Shown here piece by piece: positions 35,277-44,158 of a stretch of DNA of 64,000 nt. This stretch comes from an uncultured Ruegeria sp. GTDB lineage: Bacteria > Pseudomonadota > Alphaproteobacteria > Rhodobacterales > Rhodobacteraceae. The notes beneath the pieces are model-generated. The model made no database searches. It was not told where the DNA came from and saw only the letters and a list, made by a program, of their open reading frames with translations. Every line of letters starts with the position of its first letter. Position 1 is the stretch's first letter. The stretch lies in NCBI RefSeq assembly GCF_947500045.1, contig NZ_CANMQQ010000001.1:62001-126000 (forward strand), written 5' to 3'. Both the position numbers and the translations under genes were made by a program.

Positions 35277-38200
35277 TTAGGTGGTCAGTGCGCGCGCTTT
35301 CTGAAAGCTTTCTGCGCGCACAGGTCCGTAACCTCGTATCTGGTCCGCAGTTGACAACGCTTCCAGCCATTCTGCCTCGGATCGATTTGCGGGGTTGGTT
35401 AGATACGTGTCCAACAGCGTCTCAAACCAACGCAGGATATCCCGGTGCAGCCGCGCTTCGGCGTGATACCCAAACGGGTTCAGGGCTGATCCGCGCAAAC
35501 CACGCAACCGCGACAGCCCAAGCAGAACCGGGCGCATCCATGAACCCAGTCCAAACTTTACGGGCCTTCCCCTCTCATCCTTGCGCCAACTCAGCATTGG
35601 CGGGGCGAAATGGTATTTGGTTTTGAAGTTTCCTTCGAATTGCTGCGCGAGTTCATCCGCGAAGGTAGAAGATGTTTGTAACCGCGCCACTTCGAATTCG
35701 TCTTTGTAAGCCATGAAACGGAACAGGTTACGGGCGAGGGTTTCAAGAATTGGGTCCGAGATGTCCGGCTTTGACGCCCGGATCGCCCCGATCCGCTGCG
35801 CATAGCGCTCAGCATAGACGGCATCCTGATAGTCGGTCAGATACGCAATCCGACGCGCGATCATCTGATCCAGCGTTTCTTCTGTTTCAGTCGGCTGCGC
35901 CAACCCCTGAACCCGACTGGGGTCAACCGCGAGGCACCGCCCAACCGCAAAGGCGAGCCGGTTCTTTTCAACTGCAACACCGTTCAGTAATATGGCCTGT
36001 GCCAGAGCGGTTTGCGACACAGGCACCAATGCCCTTTGCCACGCGTAGCCCAACATGATGACATTGGCGAAGACCGCATCCCCCAACAGGGCCTCGGCCG
36101 TAGCGTTTGCGTCAAGGCTGGCCAGATTGTCCGTACCCACCGCATCGGCAATCGCCTGTTCCCGTGCGTTGACCCTAAGTTGGGCATCACGATGCAGCAC
36201 GAGGTCTCCGGTGGGCATCTCGGCCCGGTTCAGCACGACACGTGTTCCTCGGGCATAATGTGCCGATGCTTTGGGGGCCGAACTGACCACCACATCGCAG
36301 CCGATCACAGCATCCGCCGCGCCCTGATCAATGCGCACCTGATTAAGCACATCGGGAGCGGCACCAAGTCGGATATAGCTCAGCACAGTTCCAAACTTCT
36401 GCGCAAACCCGGTGAAATCCAGAACCGAGGCGCCTTTGCCTTCCAGATGCGCCGCCATGGTGATCAAGGCCCCAACAGTGACCACCCCAGTGCCGCCAAC
36501 ACCAGTCACCAGAAGGTCAAAGGGTTCCCCCAAAGATGGAAGCGAGGGAGTTGGTAGTCCGGCTTCAAGCGCATCAAGGTCCAGCTTTATAGTCCTCTTT
36601 CGCCGGGTTGCGCCCTCGATCGTCACGAAGCTTGGGCAGAACCCGTTCAGGCACGAGAAATCCTTGTTGCAGGAGCTCAGATTGATTTTGCGCTTGCGGC
36701 CTAGCGGGGTTTCGCGCGGTTCAACGCTCAGGCAATTCGAGGCGACCGAACAATCGCCGCAGCCTTCGCACACCAAATCGTTGATCCAGACAAATTTTTG
36801 AGGGTCCTTCATCGTGCCGCGCTTGCGGCGGCGACGTTTCTCGGTGGCGCAGGTTTGTTCGTAAATCAGGGCCGTGACACCGGGGATATCGCGCAATTCG
36901 CGTTGTAGGCCATCCATCTCTGCCCGGTCGTGAAACGTGGTCCCCGTCGGGAAATCGGCGCGGTGGAACTTGGTGATGTCGTCCGAGACCAGCGCGATCC
37001 GCTTTACCCCTTCGGCGCGGCAGGTTTGCGCGATGCCAGCAACACTGATGGGTCCATCCACCGGTTGCCCACCGGTCATTGCGACCGCATCATTGTAGAG
37101 GATTTTGTAGGTGATATTCGTCCCTGCAGCGACCGCCTGACGGATGGCGAGAGAGCCCGAATGGTACCACGTCCCCTCGCCAAGGTTCTGAAAGATATGT
37201 TTGCCACCGTTGAATTGTGAAGCGACCACATGGGGCACGCCCTCACCCCCCATCTGGGCATAGCCCACCGTATCGCGATCCATCCACGAGGCCATGACGT
37301 GGCAACCAATTCCGCTGGCGGCCGTGGAACCTTCGGGAACCTTGGTTGAGGTATTGTGCGGGCAACCTGAGCAGAAATAGGGCGTCCGCACAGCGCCCGC
37401 GACATTTATGATCGGTGGTGGCGTCTCGGTCAAAGCCTGCGCCTTTGCGGGCAGATTTTCTTCTGGGAAGAATGTATCCAGACGGGCGGCCACAATGGGG
37501 GCGAGCATCAACGGGCTGAGTTCCCCGGTCCATGGGATCAGCGGCTCACCATGGCTGTCATATTTTCCGACCATCTTGTGAGGTTTGTCGCCGGGCCAGT
37601 CATAGAAATACTCCTTGAACTGGCTTTCGATGATGCCGCGTTTTTCCTCGACGACGAGAACTTCGGCCTTGCCCTTTACAAAGCGCAACGCGTTACGGCG
37701 CGCCAGTGGCCAAACCATGCCGACCTTGTAGATGTCGATCCCCAGACGGCGGCAGGCCGCTTCATCCAGACCCAACAGGCGCAAGGCTTCCATCAGGTCC
37801 AGGTGGCCTTTCCCGGTGGTCACAAAGCCGAATTTGGCGTTGTCGATGTCATAGATGCGCCGGTCGATGGGGTTTTCTTCGGCAAAGGCTCGAACGGCGC
37901 GCAGCTTGTGCTGGATGCGAGTTTCAATCTCGGGCGAAGGCAAGTCTGCGGTCCGCACATGCAAACCCAGTTCGGGCAGGTCAATCTGTGGCAGGGTAAA
38001 GCTGCGATCCGGGGGCAGATTAACCGAACGCGCGCTTTCAACCGTTTCCGAGATGGCCTTGAACCCAACCCATGTGCCCGAGAATCGCGAGAGGGCGAAG
38101 CCGTATTCGCCAAACTCAAGGTATTCCTCGACCGAGGCCGGGTTCAGTGTCGGCATGAACCAGGCCATGAAGGCCACATCCGATTGGTGCGGCATGGATG

Positions 38201-38672
38201 AGCTGACGCAGCCATGGTCGTCGCCTGCAACAACTAATACACCACCTTTGGGCGAGCTCCCGTAGGCATTCCCGTGTTTCAGCGCATCACCCGACCGATC
38301 AACGCCGGGGCCCTTGCCGTACCACATCGAAAAGATGCCCTCGACCTCGCAATGGGGATCCAGGGTTGCCTGTTGTGCACCCAAAACCGCCGTCGCGCCG
38401 AGGTCTTCATTCACCGCGGGCATGAATGTGATACGGTTGGTTTTCAGCCGCTCATTCGCGCGCCATAGCTCAAGGTCCAAACCACCCAGTGGTGATCCGC
38501 GATAACCCGAGACAAATCCCGCCGTTTTCAGCCCTGCTTGCCGGTCACGCCGTGCCTGATCCATCATGATTCGGGCCAGTGCCTGCGTGCCAGTCAGAAA
38601 AACGCGGCCCTCTGCCACGTTATAGCGATCTTCAAGCTGATAGGTGCGGTAGTCAGCGTCGTGGTGACTCAT
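35277..38672 (-). CDS. Fused indolepyruvate:ferredoxin oxidoreductase-type enzyme
   Basis: 1131 residues combining what are separate IorA and IorB subunits elsewhere. The order is an N-terminal pyruvate-ferredoxin-type domain (FVSGYRGSPLGGLDLELW), a thiamine-diphosphate domain (FCSGCPHNTSTKVPEG, GGEGVPHVVASQFNGGKH), a cysteine-rich iron-sulfur part (CEGCGDCSVASNC then CNKDFSCLNGFCPSF), and a C-terminal gamma domain (VTGVGGTGVVTVGALI). It decarboxylates aromatic or branched 2-oxo acids to acyl-CoA. Divergent from an Lrp-type gene, which probably regulates it. It could feed phenylpyruvate-derived phenylacetyl-CoA into the paa pathway. Confidence 0.9.
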   Translation of the reverse strand: MSHHDADYRTYQLEDRYNVAEGRVFLTGTQALARIMMDQARRDRQAGLKTAGFVSGYRGSPLGGLDLELWRANERLKTNRITFMPAVNEDLGATAVLGAQQATLDPHCEVEGIFSMWYGKGPGVDRSGDALKHGNAYGSSPKGGVLVVAGDDHGCVSSSMPHQSDVAFMAWFMPTLNPASVEEYLEFGEYGFALSRFSGTWVGFKAISETVESARSVNLPPDRSFTLPQIDLPELGLHVRTADLPSPEIETRIQHKLRAVRAFAEENPIDRRIYDIDNAKFGFVTTGKGHLDLMEALRLLGLDEAACRRLGIDIYKVGMVWPLARRNALRFVKGKAEVLVVEEKRGIIESQFKEYFYDWPGDKPHKMVGKYDSHGEPLIPWTGELSPLMLAPIVAARLDTFFPEENLPAKAQALTETPPPIINVAGAVRTPYFCSGCPHNTSTKVPEGSTAASGIGCHVMASWMDRDTVGYAQMGGEGVPHVVASQFNGGKHIFQNLGEGTWYHSGSLAIRQAVAAGTNITYKILYNDAVAMTGGQPVDGPISVAGIAQTCRAEGVKRIALVSDDITKFHRADFPTGTTFHDRAEMDGLQRELRDIPGVTALIYEQTCATEKRRRRKRGTMKDPQKFVWINDLVCEGCGDCSVASNCLSVEPRETPLGRKRKINLSSCNKDFSCLNGFCPSFVTIEGATRRKRTIKLDLDALEAGLPTPSLPSLGEPFDLLVTGVGGTGVVTVGALITMAAHLEGKGASVLDFTGFAQKFGTVLSYIRLGAAPDVLNQVRIDQGAADAVIGCDVVVSSAPKASAHYARGTRVVLNRAEMPTGDLVLHRDAQLRVNAREQAIADAVGTDNLASLDANATAEALLGDAVFANVIMLGYAWQRALVPVSQTALAQAILLNGVAVEKNRLAFAVGRCLAVDPSRVQGLAQPTETEETLDQMIARRIAYLTDYQDAVYAERYAQRIGAIRASKPDISDPILETLARNLFRFMAYKDEFEVARLQTSSTFADELAQQFEGNFKTKYHFAPPMLSWRKDERGRPVKFGLGSWMRPVLLGLSRLRGLRGSALNPFGYHAEARLHRDILRWFETLLDTYLTNPANRSEAEWLEALSTADQIRGYGPVRAESFQKARALTT

Positions 38673-38815
38673 TGCTTTGATTCCATGAGTTTATGCCGTT
38701 GGTGCGGTGATTTTAACCTGCGGAAATCGGTTATCCGTTCCAAACTGTGTGTAGATTCCGGAAATAGTGAAAAAAATCCCCACAAATTTCAGAAAATATG
38801 GTTAAAGTAGCCACC

Positions 38816-39277
38816 ATGACAACGTTTGATGACAGGGACCGCCGTATTCTGACGCTACTGCAGAATGACAGCCGAATTTCAAATGCCGAGTTGGCTGATG
38901 CGGTGGGGATGTCGGCTTCGGCGCTTTGGCGCAGGGTGCGTGCGCTTGAAGAGGCGGGTGTAATAGAACGCTACGGCGCTTTGGTGAATCCGCCAGCGAT
39001 GGGTCTGACCTTCGAAGCGATCGTGCATGTGCATCTGACGCGGCATGACCCGGACAAAATCGTCGATTTCATTCGGGCGGTGGGGATAAGCCCTGAAGTG
39101 CAGGAATGCTATGCCACTACAGGCCAGGCGGATTATCACCTGCGTGTCCTGTGTCGCGATCTTGCGGCCTACAATACGTTTCTGGAAGATTTCCTGTTTC
39201 GGTTGCCGGCGGTCGCCAGCGCGCAGACCAATGTTGTGCTGCGCACGATCAAGCGGAACCGACCTGTCGTGCCCTGA
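38816..39277 (+). CDS. Lrp/AsnC-family transcriptional regulator
   Basis: About 153 residues. An N-terminal helix-turn-helix (DRRILTLLQNDSRISNAELA then VGMSASALWRRVRALEEAG) is followed by the RAM ligand-binding domain with CYATTGQADYHLRVLCRDL. The ATG at 38816 gives the usual N-terminus; the track start at 38798 adds six residues, and neither has a clear ribosome binding site. The 143-base divergent region to the oxidoreductase holds CGGA-N9-TCCG (38721-38737) and the palindrome TTCCGGAA (38756-38763). Amino-acid-responsive control of the oxidoreductase is inferred. Confidence 0.9.
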   Translation: MTTFDDRDRRILTLLQNDSRISNAELADAVGMSASALWRRVRALEEAGVIERYGALVNPPAMGLTFEAIVHVHLTRHDPDKIVDFIRAVGISPEVQECYATTGQADYHLRVLCRDLAAYNTFLEDFLFRLPAVASAQTNVVLRTIKRNRPVVP

Positions 39278-39280
39278 TGC

Positions 39281-39670
39281 TCAGGCTGCGAACGCAACCC
39301 AGGCCCAGGCCATGCCAATATAGGTCAGATTGTGAAACAACTGATCCAGACCAGCGGCACGCCAAAACGCGGCCTGATTGGGCTGCAATTGTTTGCGGTC
39401 GGAATAGTTGGCTTTCGCAAAATCGATGTGGAAATGCACAATCCATTCCAATGCAGCGATGATCAGGATGAACTCGGCTGGCGCACGAAAAACAGCAAAT
39501 ATGATGACCGAACCCACAACATGCACAGCTGCATGTTGCGCGCGTCCCATATGGAAATACGTGCCCCGCCCAGAAAGCATTTTGGGCGTCTGTAAGTAAT
39601 AGTCGGCGAACATATGTTTGATCTGAAGCAGACAGAGCAACAGAAACACAGCGCCATAACTGGCAGGCAA
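39281..39670 (-). CDS. DUF3307-like small membrane protein
   Basis: About 129 residues with four hydrophobic segments. The DUF3307 pattern is visible: LLLCLLQIKHMFADYYLQTP near the N-terminus, LEWIVHFHIDFAK in the middle and GLDQLFHNLTYI near the end. The ORF track begins at a TTG (39748) without a ribosome binding site. A TTG at 39670 has GGGAGGG six bases upstream and starts right before the first helix, so I prefer it. Function unknown. It converges with the Lrp gene three bases away. Confidence 0.75.
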   Translation of the reverse strand: MPASYGAVFLLLCLLQIKHMFADYYLQTPKMLSGRGTYFHMGRAQHAAVHVVGSVIIFAVFRAPAEFILIIAALEWIVHFHIDFAKANYSDRKQLQPNQAAFWRAAGLDQLFHNLTYIGMAWAWVAFAA

Positions 39671-39781
39671 ATGAACCCTCCCGATATCGTCCTGAATCAG
39701 AAGATTAGGGGGTAATTGTCTGCCACGCAAATGAACTTGTTCACACAACGCAATTTAGGCGCAAATCGGAATTTCATTTGC
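39667..39781. repeat. Repeated GCAAATGAA motifs upstream of DUF3307 and the ABC-like gene
   Basis: GCAAATGAAC occurs at 39667-39676 and again exactly 60 bases on at 39727-39736. A reverse copy, TTTCATTTGC (39772-39781), forms GCAAAT-N9-ATTTGC with 39761. The same word makes up the palindrome in the irr promoter at 53005. Confidence 0.5.
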
Positions 39782-39923
39782 GTCGAGGGATACGATCGCG
39801 GTAAATTCGTCCCGTTGTATTCACGCCAAAATCAGTAAACTGAGTGGCGGATCACTAGTAGGGGCGGGTTCAATCGAGCGCACTATATTTCGGTTTATCT
39901 GGAAATACTCAAAACGCGACCAG

Positions 39924-42881
39924 TTGATTCTTCTGGCCGTGACGGCAACGCTTTTTCCGTTGCTCTATCTGACGCTGGAACTGCCCAAGCGCATAATCAA
40001 TGATGCGATCGGCGCCACCAGCCAGATAGTCGATGTCTGGGGATACAGCCTGCCGCAGACCACATTCCTGATGATCCTGTGTTTTGCCTTTTTGGTTGCG
40101 GTGCTGGCGCATGGCTTGATGAAGATGCGCATCAATACCATGAAAGGCGTTCTGAGCGAACGAATGCTGCGCCGCCTCCGCTATCTGTTGATCAACCGCG
40201 CGCTTAGATTTCCGCAGCCTTATTTTGAGCGGGTGAGTCAGGGCGAAATGGTGTCGATGATCACCGCCGAAAGTGAGCCCATGGGCGGGCTGATGGGGGA
40301 CGCGATCAGTCAGCCTGTGCTGCAAGCCGGGCAGATGATCACGATCCTGTCCTTCCTGTTCCTGCAAAGTGTGTGGTTTGGATTGGCTGCCGTTGCGTTG
40401 ATCCCGTTGCAGGCATGGCTGATCCCGCGCCTGCAGCGTCAGATCAATCTTTTGAATAAGCAGCGCATCCAAGAGGTGCGCGTGCTGGCCGCGCAGATTG
40501 GCGAGAATGCAGCCGGGGCCTCAACCCTACGTGCCAACGGTGGTTGGCGGTATCGTCGGGCGATGATTTCGGATCAGTTGGGGCGGCTGTTCGCAATTCG
40601 GTTCGATATTTACCAGAAGAAGTTCTTTATGAAGTTCATCAACAACTTCATATCGCAACTTACGCCGTTCATGTTCTACTTGGTGGGCGGACTTCTGGTG
40701 CTGCAAGGCTCAGTTTCACTTGGGGCACTCGTGGCTGCGCTGGCGGCTTATAAAGACCTGAGTTCGCCCTGGAAGGAATTGCTGACCTACTACAATCAGA
40801 CGCAGGACATGTCGCTGAGATGGGACGTTGTGATCGAGCGTTTCGCGCCGGATGGCATGATTGATGAAAAACTGTTCGAGGGAGAGCCAGCAGAGCGCCC
40901 CCAACTGAACGGGGACATTGTCCTGGATAGGGTTTCGGTTCGCGATATCGACGGCAATCAGGTGTTGGACGATCTGAACCTGACGTTCCCTGCGGGTCGG
41001 ACCATCGGTATCTCTGCTACCAGCGAAGAAGACCGCAACGCGTTGACTGAATTGCTGACCCGAGAGATCGTGCCAACCTCGGGCCGGATTGAAGTTGGCG
41101 GCATCAACATGGCCGACCTGCATCAAGGCGTTGTTGCCGCGCGAATAGGTTTGGCAACCTCTCGCCCGGTGATGTTTCAGGGTACTTTGGGCGAAAACGT
41201 GATGATGCCGATGCGGTCTCGACCCTTGTCAGCGTCAACAGAAGACCCGGATTTTCCGGAAACTATACGTGCTGGTAACAGCGCCGATCCTTTCGACGTC
41301 GAATGGGTTGATCCCGGACTGGCCGGTTTTGATGATACGGCCCGATTGCGCGACTGGTGGCTGCAATTGATCGACGGCATGGGCTCGGGTGCGGCGCTGT
41401 TTCAGCGCGGGGCTGAACAGGCCTTTGATCCGAATGAACACCCAGACCTGGCAGCCAAACTGATCGAGCTGCGACCGTTGGTACAAAAGGAAGTACAAAA
41501 GGCTGGCCTGACCGAGCAGGCGTTGGTTTTTGATCGTTTAGCTTACAATCCGGCACTCCCGGTTGCTGAAAACCTCTTGTTTGCGACGCCCTGTGTGCCG
41601 GTCACGCGGCAATTTCTGGCACAGCAGACTGTTTTTCTTGGCCAGTTGCGAGAATTGGGGTTGGATGAAACGTTGGTCAGCCTGACACGCGACGTGATTG
41701 AATTGCTGCGCCAGATCTTTGGGCTGGATGGGACCGATCACCCCCTATTTCGCAAACTTGGGTTAGAGGCCCAAACCTACGAGGCGGCGGTTGAACTGGT
41801 CGAGCAAACCCGCAAGGAAGGCGCGCGCGGACTTGATGACGAGCAATTGGCCAGCTTGTTGTCGGTACCGTTTGTGATCTCTGCAGAACAAATTGGCCCA
41901 GCGTTTTCAGATGAGCTTAAGAACCGTATTCTTGAGCTGCGCCACAGCCATTCCGACAAACTGCTGGAACCTTTGCACGATGTTTTTGTGCCCTTGGACG
42001 AGAACGCGTTTGCACCCGGTCTGACGGTCATGGAAAACGCGTTGTTCGGCAAGGTCAGCCAGATTGGCGGTGCGCGGACCGATGAAGCGCGCAAGAAGAT
42101 CGTCGATGTGCTGGCCGAAAATGGCGCGCGCCCGATGGTGGTCGAGCTGATCTATGATGTACCAGTCTCGCTTGGTGGTCAGAATCTTCCAGCCGTATTT
42201 GCGGAACCGTTGGCCTTTACCCGCGCGACGATCAAGAAGCCCGATATTCTGATCCTGGAAACCGCACTTGCCAGCTATGACATGGAGACACAGGTCGCCG
42301 TGTACAAGAATTTGCGTGAATTGCTGCCCGAAACCACGGTAATCTACCTGAATGACACGTTCGAGAATCCAGATGTTTTCGACATGTATGTTGAAATCCG
42401 TCAGGGCCGGGTGGTGACAGGCGAAGGTCCAACCGACGTCGAAGGTGACGGCGCGGCGTCTGCCGATCTTGTGCGCAAATTACGTGCGCTGGAGCAAACA
42501 CCGTTGTTCTCTGGTCTGGACCGCCGCCAGCTTCGCCTGCTGGCTTTCGGTGCACGCTGGTTCGAGGCCAAACCGGGCCAGGTCGTATTTCTCAAGGACG
42601 ATCAGCCGACCGATGGGGCCTATGTCGTTCTCGAGGGAGAAGCAGGCCTTTACTTGCCGCGTTCGGGTGAGGCCGACCAACTTATTGCAACCGTTGGTGC
42701 CGGTGCGCTGGTGGGCGAGCTGGGGTTGATCCGTAAAGAACCCCGGGCGTTGAGCATGGTTGCGGAAACCGAGTTGTCTTGCCTGCGTATCGGTGAAGAA
42801 GAATTTCTGGCGGTGGTCGAGAATGACGCTGCCACGGCCTTCAAACTGCTGCAGGTGATCGCGGGCTACGTCTCGAACTGA
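39924..42881 (+). CDS. ABC-exporter-like protein with dead ATPase domain and C-terminal cNMP-binding domain
   Basis: 985 residues from the first canonical start (TTG). An exporter-type membrane domain (1-300) is followed by an NBD-like domain from about 330. The Walker A site reads ISATSEEDRNAL with no GK(S/T). The Q-loop region is ATSRPVMFQG without its glutamine. About 330 extra residues come before a signature-like SLGGQNLPAVF (about 747). Walker B ends ILILETA instead of LDE, and the H-loop has no histidine (IYLNDT). A cyclic-nucleotide-binding-like domain (852-985, VVLEGEAGLYL, GALVGELGLIRKEPRAL) closes it. Coding-like sequence continues upstream of the TTG without ATG or GTG. Confidence 0.82.
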   Translation: MILLAVTATLFPLLYLTLELPKRIINDAIGATSQIVDVWGYSLPQTTFLMILCFAFLVAVLAHGLMKMRINTMKGVLSERMLRRLRYLLINRALRFPQPYFERVSQGEMVSMITAESEPMGGLMGDAISQPVLQAGQMITILSFLFLQSVWFGLAAVALIPLQAWLIPRLQRQINLLNKQRIQEVRVLAAQIGENAAGASTLRANGGWRYRRAMISDQLGRLFAIRFDIYQKKFFMKFINNFISQLTPFMFYLVGGLLVLQGSVSLGALVAALAAYKDLSSPWKELLTYYNQTQDMSLRWDVVIERFAPDGMIDEKLFEGEPAERPQLNGDIVLDRVSVRDIDGNQVLDDLNLTFPAGRTIGISATSEEDRNALTELLTREIVPTSGRIEVGGINMADLHQGVVAARIGLATSRPVMFQGTLGENVMMPMRSRPLSASTEDPDFPETIRAGNSADPFDVEWVDPGLAGFDDTARLRDWWLQLIDGMGSGAALFQRGAEQAFDPNEHPDLAAKLIELRPLVQKEVQKAGLTEQALVFDRLAYNPALPVAENLLFATPCVPVTRQFLAQQTVFLGQLRELGLDETLVSLTRDVIELLRQIFGLDGTDHPLFRKLGLEAQTYEAAVELVEQTRKEGARGLDDEQLASLLSVPFVISAEQIGPAFSDELKNRILELRHSHSDKLLEPLHDVFVPLDENAFAPGLTVMENALFGKVSQIGGARTDEARKKIVDVLAENGARPMVVELIYDVPVSLGGQNLPAVFAEPLAFTRATIKKPDILILETALASYDMETQVAVYKNLRELLPETTVIYLNDTFENPDVFDMYVEIRQGRVVTGEGPTDVEGDGAASADLVRKLRALEQTPLFSGLDRRQLRLLAFGARWFEAKPGQVVFLKDDQPTDGAYVVLEGEAGLYLPRSGEADQLIATVGAGALVGELGLIRKEPRALSMVAETELSCLRIGEEEFLAVVENDAATAFKLLQVIAGYVSN

Positions 42882-42905
42882 TTGTCTTAGTTTATTTGCC
42901 AAATG

Positions 42906-44138
42906 TTACGACTCGGTCGCGGGTGCGCCGCCCTGAAACGCGTTTCCGTTTACATAGTCGCACGGTGCTTCTTGCATTTGCAGGTGCAGCCCGTCGTCAG
43001 AGTAAGGATGGGCGCGGGCGAGGCTTTCATCAATCTCGATACCGAGACCAGGCGCGGTCGGAGGTGTGACGAACCCGCCCTCGACGCGGATGCTTCCTTT
43101 GATCAGCTGATCGTGGAACGGGGTCTCGATGCTTTCCAGAAGCAGCAGGTTTGGAATTGATGCGGCCAAATGAATGTTGGCGGCCCACTCGATCGGACCT
43201 GCATATAAATGGGGTGCCATCTGCGCGTTGAACACCTCGGCCATGGCAGCCACTTTCTTCATCTCCCAAATGCCCCCGGCGCGGCCAAGTGCGGGCTGCA
43301 GGATTTCAGCGGCGCCTGCGCGCAGGACCGCACCAAATTCGGCCTTGGTCGTCATCCGTTCACCTGTCGCAACAGGGATGCGGACATTTCGCGCGACGCG
43401 GGCCATGTCCTCGATCATGTCCGGAGGGGTAGGTTCTTCGAACCAGAGCGGCGAATAGGGTTCCAACGCTTGGCCCAGACGAATGGCCCCGGCTGTATTG
43501 AACTGACCGTGGGTGCCAAACAGAAGATCGGCCTTATCCCCGACCGCCTCGCGGATGGCTTTACAGAATGCAACCGAGAGAGAGATGTCAGACATCGCAG
43601 GCATATGCCCGCCGCGGATGGTATATGGCCCTGCCGGATCAAATTTCACTGCCGTATAGCCGCGCCGCACCATTTCCGCAGCGCTTTCACCAGCCTGTTC
43701 CGGTGAAGTCCAGAAGTCTGTCAGATTGTGCTGGGGAAGCGGATATAGGTAAGTATATGCCCGGATACGATCATTCATCAGCCCGCCCAACAGCGCGTAG
43801 ACCGGGCGATCACGATCTTTGCCGAGGATATCCCAGCAGGCGATCTCAAGCCCTGAAAACGCACCCATGACGGTTAGGTCCGGGCGTTGAGTGAACCCGC
43901 TGGAATAGGCACGCCGGAACATCAATTCGATATTCTCCGGGTTCTCACCCAACATGTGCCGTTCGAACACGTCGCGGATGACATGGGCCATCGCGCCCGG
44001 TCCGACTGACGAAGCATAACATTCGCCCCAGCCAGTGACGCCTGTGTCAGTGGTGACCTTTACTAGTATCCAATAGCGCCCTCCCCAACCCGGTGCCGGA
44101 GGGGCGGTGACGATGACATCGAGATCTTGCAGTTTCAT
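42906..44138 (-). CDS. Mandelate racemase/muconate lactonizing enzyme family protein
   Basis: 410 residues with the enolase-superfamily capping domain (1-125) and barrel. The second and third metal ligands are visible in WFEEPTPPD and ATGERM, and a catalytic-type histidine in APHLYAGP. Where the first ligand aspartate of mannonate- and galactonate-dehydratase-like enzymes is expected, the sequence reads FGTHGQF, so the aspartate seems replaced by glycine. Probably a sugar-acid dehydratase or a relative. It is 20 bases downstream of the alcohol dehydrogenase and probably co-transcribed with it. Confidence 0.85.
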   Translation of the reverse strand: MKLQDLDVIVTAPPAPGWGGRYWILVKVTTDTGVTGWGECYASSVGPGAMAHVIRDVFERHMLGENPENIELMFRRAYSSGFTQRPDLTVMGAFSGLEIACWDILGKDRDRPVYALLGGLMNDRIRAYTYLYPLPQHNLTDFWTSPEQAGESAAEMVRRGYTAVKFDPAGPYTIRGGHMPAMSDISLSVAFCKAIREAVGDKADLLFGTHGQFNTAGAIRLGQALEPYSPLWFEEPTPPDMIEDMARVARNVRIPVATGERMTTKAEFGAVLRAGAAEILQPALGRAGGIWEMKKVAAMAEVFNAQMAPHLYAGPIEWAANIHLAASIPNLLLLESIETPFHDQLIKGSIRVEGGFVTPPTAPGLGIEIDESLARAHPYSDDGLHLQMQEAPCDYVNGNAFQGGAPATES

Positions 44139-44158
44139 CGGGCGCTCCTTTCAGGGGA

